From: Leifsonia sp. ALI-44-B
GTDB lineage: Bacteria > Actinomycetota > Actinomycetes > Actinomycetales > Microbacteriaceae
Reading direction: 5' to 3'
Assembly: GCF_001984125.1 (NCBI RefSeq)
Contig: NZ_MTQL01000007.1
Location: 186,001 to 250,000, forward strand
Length of the DNA: 64,000 bases
The notes beneath the pieces were generated by a model. The model was not told where the DNA came from, did no database searches, and saw only the letters and a program-made list of their open reading frames with translations. Below, piece after piece: positions 59,518-64,000 of the stretch (positions are counted from its first letter, which is position 1; the number at the start of each line of letters is the position of its first letter). A program made the position numbers and the translations under genes.

Positions 59518-60549
59518 CTAGAGCGGGGGACGCGCAGTTCGCCCGGGCACGACCTCGCCCCGAAGTGCCACGAACCGGTCGTGGCCCGATCGCCCCTCGA
59601 GCTGGTCGATCAACAGGTCGATGGCCGTGCGACCGATCTCCTCCTGCGGCGTCTTGAACGTGGTGAGGCCGATGTAGGGGGACGCGAGCGGGCCGTATCC
59701 GTCATATCCCGTGACCGAGTACCGTTCGAGCGCGTCCCCTCCCCGCAAACGGATGACATCGAGCACGTCGAGCGCCGCGGCATCCGTGGGGCACATCACC
59801 GCGGTGACCCCCGAGTCGCCGAGCAGCGATGCGACGGCCGCCGCCGATTCGAGATCCGTCGGGGACTCGACGACCACGGCCTCAGCACCGGCCGCGGTGA
59901 TGCTGTCGATCATCGCCGCGCCGCGCGTCTTGTACCGCAACGAGTAATTCTCGTCGACCTGCACGACCGCGATGCGACGGTGGCCGAGGCCGAGCAGGTG
60001 ATCGGCGAGCGCGTGCCCCCCGTCGGCATCGTCGCACGCGACACTGCTCAACCCGGGCGCCTCTTCCCATCGCCCCGCGACGACGATGGGCGTGCGCTCG
60101 AGGAATGGCGCGAACTGGTCCGTCGGCAACCGCGCGGGCGCGATCACCAGCCCGTCTACCTGGAGGGAGATGAGGTTCTTGATCTCCCGGAGCGCGTCTT
60201 CGACCTCGAATTCTCCCGCGTTGGTGGTTGCGACGATGCGGTAATCGCGTTTCTCGGCCTGCGCCTGCATGCCCGCTTGGAGGAAGGCGTAATAGGGCTT
60301 CTTCACGTCGCGCAGGACGACGCCGATCGTCCGGGTCTGCGACCGGACGAGGCTTCGTGCCATCGCGTTGGCGACGTAGCCCAATCGCGCGGCGGCGTCT
60401 TCGATGCGCGCGCGCTTCTCGGCGCTCACGTCTCCCTGCCCGAGCAGCGCGCGGGACACGGCGGACTTCGACACTCCGGCCTCGACCGCGATATCGACTA
60501 TCGTCGGTGTCCTCGATCGCACCATTCCGCGGCCCCTCGTCGCACTCAT
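59518..60549 (-). CDS. LacI-family regulator of the second sugar ABC region
   Basis: A 343-residue LacI protein. The headpiece is TIVDIAVEAGVSKSAVSRAL, the hinge GYVANAMARSL, and the effector domain has VIAPARLPTDQ and DGYGPLASPYIGLTT. The ATG overlaps the HAD stop by 1 bp (TAATG), so the two form one unit. ACCGGGAACG-type operators precede both that unit and the divergent ABC genes, so it probably represses both and itself. The start could also be ATG 60525 in the same frame. Confidence 0.9.
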   Translation of the reverse strand: MSATRGRGMVRSRTPTIVDIAVEAGVSKSAVSRALLGQGDVSAEKRARIEDAAARLGYVANAMARSLVRSQTRTIGVVLRDVKKPYYAFLQAGMQAQAEKRDYRIVATTNAGEFEVEDALREIKNLISLQVDGLVIAPARLPTDQFAPFLERTPIVVAGRWEEAPGLSSVACDDADGGHALADHLLGLGHRRIAVVQVDENYSLRYKTRGAAMIDSITAAGAEAVVVESPTDLESAAAVASLLGDSGVTAVMCPTDAAALDVLDVIRLRGGDALERYSVTGYDGYGPLASPYIGLTTFKTPQEEIGRTAIDLLIDQLEGRSGHDRFVALRGEVVPGRTARPPL

Positions 60550-61211
60550 TACCCGTCAGAACTATAAGACAGAACCGTGCCGTCGTGCCCGGTCGTTACC
60601 GCGAGGCCCTCCAAGTAGGAGCGCAGCGAGATGGCCCCGGTGTAGACATGCCCCGTGATTCCGAGTTCAGCGGCCCCGGCGATGTTGTCCCGCCGGTTGT
60701 CGATGAAGACGACGTCGGACGGGGCGACATCCAAACCCGCGAGGAGGGCCCGGAAGATCTTGGCGTCGGGTTTCAGCACGCCGAGTTCGCCGCTCGTGAA
60801 CACCTGGTCAAAGAATTCGCCGAGCAATCCATTGCGAAAATACGAGGAGAAGTCGAGGCCGGCGTTCGAGAGAAGGGCCATCCTCGTTCCGCCGCGCTGT
60901 AAGTCGATGAGCACGTCAAGGGTGTCGGGGTCGATGGCGAGCCAGCTGCGAAAGTCCGCCAACCAGAGTCGATGCAGCTCGACGGTGTCCCACGACAGGC
61001 CCAGGTCCGTCGCGATCAACTGCCAATACTCGCGCACCGAAACCGTGGCTTGGTCGATCTTGTCGCGGTGCCGCCAGTACGCCGCCCAAAACGACTCGGT
61101 CTCGGCGCCGGCCAACTCGACGAGCGCGGCCTTGTCCGCCGCAGCGGGGTCGATCGAGATGACCTCTCCGTAATCGAAGACGATGACTTTGCCGGGAATC
61201 GCGAGTGGCAT
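60549..61211 (-). CDS. HAD-family sugar phosphatase (YihX-like)
   Basis: A 220-residue HAD hydrolase. Motif I is VIVFDYGEVIS, with the second Asp replaced by Gly as in the YihX group (alpha-D-glucose-1-phosphate phosphatases). Motif II is LLSNAGL, motif III LKPDAKIF, and motif IV VVFIDNRRDNIAGA. It should remove phosphate from a sugar phosphate. I use ATG 61211; the longer frame upstream runs through the operator. It begins a unit with LacI that diverges from the ABC genes. Confidence 0.85.
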   Translation of the reverse strand: MPLAIPGKVIVFDYGEVISIDPAAADKAALVELAGAETESFWAAYWRHRDKIDQATVSVREYWQLIATDLGLSWDTVELHRLWLADFRSWLAIDPDTLDVLIDLQRGGTRMALLSNAGLDFSSYFRNGLLGEFFDQVFTSGELGVLKPDAKIFRALLAGLDVAPSDVVFIDNRRDNIAGAAELGITGHVYTGAISLRSYLEGLAVTTGHDGTVLSYSSDG

Positions 61212-61247
61212 GAGGCCCCTTTCGGGCAGAGAACGCGAGGAAGAATA

Positions 61248-61265
61248 ACCGGGAACGCTCCCGTT
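61248..61265 (-). promoter_or_regulatory. LacI-type operator before the HAD-lacI unit
   Basis: ACCGGGAACGCTCCCGTT, matching the site at 61391 at most positions and centred on CG. It lies 37 bp before the HAD start. Confidence 0.65.
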
Positions 61266-61352
61266 TTGCCTGACACTATCCGCCCGACCTGCCACGTGGC
61301 AACTGCACTGTCTGGCCATCTGTTCGCAATGATTTGTTCATCTTTTCGATCA

Positions 61353-61408
61353 TTGTTGCGCGCACAGGGCGTCTGCTAGCGTCGCAAATGACCGGGAACG
61401 TGCCCGGT
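61353..61408 (+). promoter_or_regulatory. Promoter and LacI-type operator before the sugar ABC genes
   Basis: TTGTTG (61353-61358), 18 bp, TAGCGT (61377-61382), then ACCGGGAACGTGCCCGGT (61391-61408), a 6-bp perfect dyad around AACGTG at the expected start of transcription. This is the twin of the site at 61248. Confidence 0.65.
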
Positions 61409-61460
61409 TATCTTCGCGGAGGCCACTTTGTCGCTGCCGCCACATCTCTAGGAGAACTTC

Positions 61461-62756
61461 ATGGTTGGAACGCGCTGGCGTCGTAGCGCATCGACGCTCG
61501 TGGCCGTCACGGCGGCCGTCGCCGTCTTGGCCGGCTGCAGTACCGGCACCGCAGAACCCGCGCCGAGCGGCAACCCCGACAACGGCACACAGCTCACGAT
61601 GTGGGCTCGCAACACCAGCAACAACATCGCGCAGACGATCGTCGATCAGTACAACGCCACCCACGAGAACCAGATCGACCTCACGATCATCCCGAACGAG
61701 TCGATCCAGCAGAAGGTGGGGGCGGCCGCTGCTTCGGGCGGGCTTCCCGACATCCTCGCCTCTGACGTCGTCTACGCTCCCAACTACCTCAAACAGGGGC
61801 TCTTCGCCGACATGACCGACAAGGTCACATCGCTCCCCTTCTACGACGACCTCGGAAAAGCGCACATCGACGCGGCGACGCTCGACGACAAGATCTATGG
61901 CGCCCCGTTCATCGTCGACAGCTCGATCATCCTGTACAACAAGTCGCTTTTCGCGCAGGCCGGCCTCGACCCCGAGTCTCCGCCCCAGAACTACGCCGAG
62001 ATCCTCGAAGACTCCCGAGCCATTCGCCAGAACATCGGCGGCGATGTGTACGGCTTCTACTTCGGCGGAAACTGCCCCGGCTGCAACGCGTACACGATGT
62101 TCGGAAACCTCGCCGCCGCGGGTGAACAACCCTTCACCGACGACGGTGCCACCGCGAACATCGACACCCCCGCCCTCAAGGAGACACTCGACCTCTATAA
62201 GCAGCTCTGGGACGAAGGGCTGGTTGCGCCCAGCGCGCAGACCGAAGACGGCGTGAACTGGAACACCCTCTTCAACGAGGGCAAGATCGGAATCCTCCCG
62301 CGCGGCACCGGCAACTTCGCCAACCTGAAGGACGCCACGTTCGACTGGGGCGTCGCCCCGCTGCCCGCCCCGGATGGCTCGGGCACGTCGGCCTTCATCG
62401 GAGGAGACATCGCGAGCATCACGGCCACGTCGAAGCATCCGGATGAGGCGTGGAACTTCATCGAGTGGTCCCTCGGCGACGAGAACCAGGTCGACGTCGT
62501 CGCCAAGAACGGCAGCCTCCCCTCGCGCATCGACCTGGCCGAGAACGAGTACAGCGCCGCCGATCCTCGCCTCGTGACGGCGATCAAGGGCTCCGAGACG
62601 GGTTACACCCCGTCGACGACGGTCTACGGAAACGCGATCAACAACGCCAACGGCCCCTGGTTGAAGATGATCCGCGACTACATCTTCGAGAACGATGCCT
62701 CCGCACTCGAGGACGGACAGAAGGCCATCCAAGACGAGATCGACGAGGCCCAGTAG
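61461..62756 (+). CDS. Sugar ABC transporter extracellular binding lipoprotein
   Basis: A 431-residue family 1 solute-binding protein. The signal peptide ends in lipobox VLAGC at about residue 26, so it is anchored in the membrane. The mature protein has the pattern LTMWARNTSN, then DILASDVVYAPNYLKQGLF and IYGAPFIVDSSIILYNKSLF, as in carbohydrate-binding proteins. The start is ATG 61461. A strong hairpin follows the stop and probably keeps the binding protein in excess over the permease. The sugar is unknown. Confidence 0.92.
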   Translation: MVGTRWRRSASTLVAVTAAVAVLAGCSTGTAEPAPSGNPDNGTQLTMWARNTSNNIAQTIVDQYNATHENQIDLTIIPNESIQQKVGAAAASGGLPDILASDVVYAPNYLKQGLFADMTDKVTSLPFYDDLGKAHIDAATLDDKIYGAPFIVDSSIILYNKSLFAQAGLDPESPPQNYAEILEDSRAIRQNIGGDVYGFYFGGNCPGCNAYTMFGNLAAAGEQPFTDDGATANIDTPALKETLDLYKQLWDEGLVAPSAQTEDGVNWNTLFNEGKIGILPRGTGNFANLKDATFDWGVAPLPAPDGSGTSAFIGGDIASITATSKHPDEAWNFIEWSLGDENQVDVVAKNGSLPSRIDLAENEYSAADPRLVTAIKGSETGYTPSTTVYGNAINNANGPWLKMIRDYIFENDASALEDGQKAIQDEIDEAQ

Positions 62757-62762
62757 GTCGAT

Positions 62763-62794
62763 GGTGGGCCGCCAGGCGTCTCTGGCGGCCCACC
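62763..62794 (+). terminator. Perfect 13-bp hairpin after the binding-protein gene
   Basis: GGTGGGCCGCCAG, loop GCGTCT, CTGGCGGCCCACC. No T-run follows, so it may attenuate transcription and stabilise the upstream mRNA rather than end it. Confidence 0.6.
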
Positions 62795-62835
62795 TCCCCC
62801 TCATCCATCCGACTTACTACCACGCGGAGCCAGTA

Positions 62836-63450
62836 ATGGACGACATCAGATACGGGATCTTCCTCCGACCAGACCCCGCAACATGCTGGGCCGTCACCCG
62901 AGTGACGCTCGCCCTGCGTCAGCAATTCGGCATCGTCGCGGCCAGCGCATTTGTGCCGCACGCCACACTGATCGGCAACCTCAAAGTGACGATTCCTGAG
63001 AACGACCTGGTCGCCGCCCTCGGGCCCGCCTTTCGCGACACCCCTCCCTTTCCCGTCTACAACGCCGGTGTCCGCACGGCGGGCCATTCGGTCCGCTTCG
63101 ACATCAATCTCGACGAGCGGGGGCGACGCCCGAACACCCGTCTGCACGATCTCGCCGGGGCGATCCGACAGATCGTCGCTCCCCTGCACGTGAACCACGA
63201 GGATGTTCTCGCACCGAACGTCGAGGACTACCGGTTCGGCGCGCATCTCACGCTCGCGGGGTTCGACCTCGACGTCGAACCGCGGCTCCTGGGCGAGGTC
63301 GCGGAATTCACGCGCGGCCTGCCGCTGACCCCGCCCGCTTCCTTCGTCGCACGCTGGTTCTCCCTCTTCGAGTTCCGCGCCGATTGGTCCGGGCCCTGGT
63401 GGCACGACATGCGATCTCGCCACGTCACGTCCTGGGAGCTGACCACATGA
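62836..63450 (+). CDS. 2H phosphoesterase (LigT/2'-5' RNA ligase-like) inside the ABC operon
   Basis: A 204-residue protein. The two HxT motifs of 2H phosphoesterases are clear: PHATLIGN near residue 45 and GAHLTLAGF near residue 140, with the tandem beta-hairpin layout. The superfamily opens or cleaves 2',3'-cyclic and 1,2-cyclic phosphodiesters. It sits between the binding-protein and permease genes, with GGAG before ATG 62836 and a 4-bp overlap with the permease. This context suggests it acts on the imported compound, not on RNA. The substrate is unknown. Confidence 0.8.
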   Translation: MDDIRYGIFLRPDPATCWAVTRVTLALRQQFGIVAASAFVPHATLIGNLKVTIPENDLVAALGPAFRDTPPFPVYNAGVRTAGHSVRFDINLDERGRRPNTRLHDLAGAIRQIVAPLHVNHEDVLAPNVEDYRFGAHLTLAGFDLDVEPRLLGEVAEFTRGLPLTPPASFVARWFSLFEFRADWSGPWWHDMRSRHVTSWELTT

Positions 63451-64000
63451 CCGCCTCGCCCGACCCCGCCATCCTGCCGCGTCGACGCCCCACCGGGTCG
63501 ACGCGGCAGGGGTTCCGATTCGCCGGCCAGCTCTTCGTCGCCCCGCTCGCGATCATCGTGATCGTGCTCTTCCTCGTGCCGCTCGGCATCTTGTTCTTCA
63601 TGGCGACACAGGACTGGCCCCTGCTGGGGAAGCCCACGCCGAGCGGGCTCGACAACTTCACGGCCATCGCGGACAACCAGCTGTTTCTCGGCGCGATCTC
63701 GTTCACACTCATCTACACGGCCCTGACGACCATCCTGATCTTCGGCGTCTCGTTCGTCCTGGTCGCGATCTCGAACACCGAGCGTCGGGGTGCGAAGTTC
63801 TACCGCACCGCGTTCTTCTTGCCGTATGTGGTGGGCACGGCATCCGCGGCACTGATCTGGCTTGCGGCCGTCAACGACTCGAACGGGATCGCCAACGCGG
63901 TTCTGCAGGCGGTCGGCCTGACCGACGGACCTTTCGGTTTTCTCGACACCGGAGAAAAAGCCCTTCTGACGACGCTCACCCTCGTGGTGTGGAAGTTCAT
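63447..64000 (+). CDS. Sugar ABC transporter permease (3' end outside window)
   Basis: The first 184 residues are visible. A Pro/Arg-rich N-terminal tail precedes the hydrophobic helix LFVAPLAIIVIVLFLVPLGI and at least three further helices, with FYRTAFFLPYVVGTASAALIW as in MalF/UgpA-type permeases. The ATG overlaps the 2H phosphoesterase stop (ATGA). The cytoplasmic EAA loop and a second permease should follow beyond the window. It forms the membrane channel for the binding protein above. Confidence 0.9.
   Translation, partial: MTASPDPAILPRRRPTGSTRQGFRFAGQLFVAPLAIIVIVLFLVPLGILFFMATQDWPLLGKPTPSGLDNFTAIADNQLFLGAISFTLIYTALTTILIFGVSFVLVAISNTERRGAKFYRTAFFLPYVVGTASAALIWLAAVNDSNGIANAVLQAVGLTDGPFGFLDTGEKALLTTLTLVVWKF

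Overview
The window looks like one contiguous piece of a high-GC actinobacterial chromosome. GTG starts are common, third codon positions are strongly G/C, many genes overlap by 4 bp (ATGA or GTGA), and the regulators are mostly LacI, FadR/GntR, WYL, HxlR, Lrp and TetR types. A roughly 100-residue protein resembling one I associate with Microbacteriaceae points to that family, but this is inference. I see no rRNA, tRNA, CRISPR array, phage or insertion sequence, and no gene-free stretch longer than about 300 bases.

Region 1 (1-15,600), carbohydrate catabolism. A sugar ABC ATPase cut by the window edge is followed by two tandem sugar epimerase-like TIM barrels and a P-loop sugar/nucleoside kinase. 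Next come a CGNR regulator diverging from an EamA exporter, and a WYL regulator diverging from a glyoxalase-like protein. A six-gene minus-strand operon (7,591-14,539) then encodes a full lower pathway: fructuronate reductase, L-idonate/L-gulonate-type dehydrogenase, MFS transporter, D-mannonate dehydratase, KDPG aldolase and KDG kinase. A LacI regulator diverges from it. The products carry L-gulonate, L-idonate or D-fructuronate to pyruvate plus glyceraldehyde 3-phosphate.

Region 2 (15,700-25,800). After an unknown protein and a small lipoprotein comes a HipBA toxin-antitoxin pair with three evenly spaced operators. Next is a plus-strand rhamnose-to-pyruvate run: fused rhamnulose-1-phosphate aldolase/lactaldehyde dehydrogenase, rhamnulokinase, a D-2-hydroxyacid dehydrogenase, a FadR-type regulator and FMN L-lactate dehydrogenase. 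A perfect 15-bp hairpin closes the run. No rhamnose isomerase is visible.

Region 3 (25,900-43,500). This holds a membrane glycosyltransferase, a GNAT acetyltransferase, a class C beta-lactamase-fold hydrolase, an AI-2E family permease, and a dimethylargininase-like enzyme diverging from an Lrp regulator. Further on are a WXG-like/DUF1023-like/lipoprotein operon, a LuxR two-component system, a DedA protein, an SRPBCC protein and a TraR/DksA zinc-finger protein. A tightly overlapped trio (acyl-CoA dehydrogenase, PIG-L deacetylase fused to a methyltransferase, GT2 glycosyltransferase) looks like an uncharacterised glycoconjugate pathway.

Region 4 (43,500-59,500), mostly housekeeping and stress. 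It includes a Zn alcohol dehydrogenase, homocysteine methyltransferase, VanZ, GNATs, TetR with a curA-like reductase, HxlR with a quinone-reductase-like protein, a UvrA-like ATPase, a Ser/Thr kinase with a lipoprotein, Hsp20, HAD, GntR and a DHA2 exporter.

Region 5 (59,500-64,000). A second sugar ABC system (binding protein, then a permease cut by the window end) has a 2H phosphoesterase gene inside the operon. It diverges from a YihX-like HAD phosphatase and a LacI regulator, with matched LacI-type operators on both sides. This is the most promising candidate for an undescribed system: uptake of a phosphodiester-containing or cyclic-phosphate sugar.
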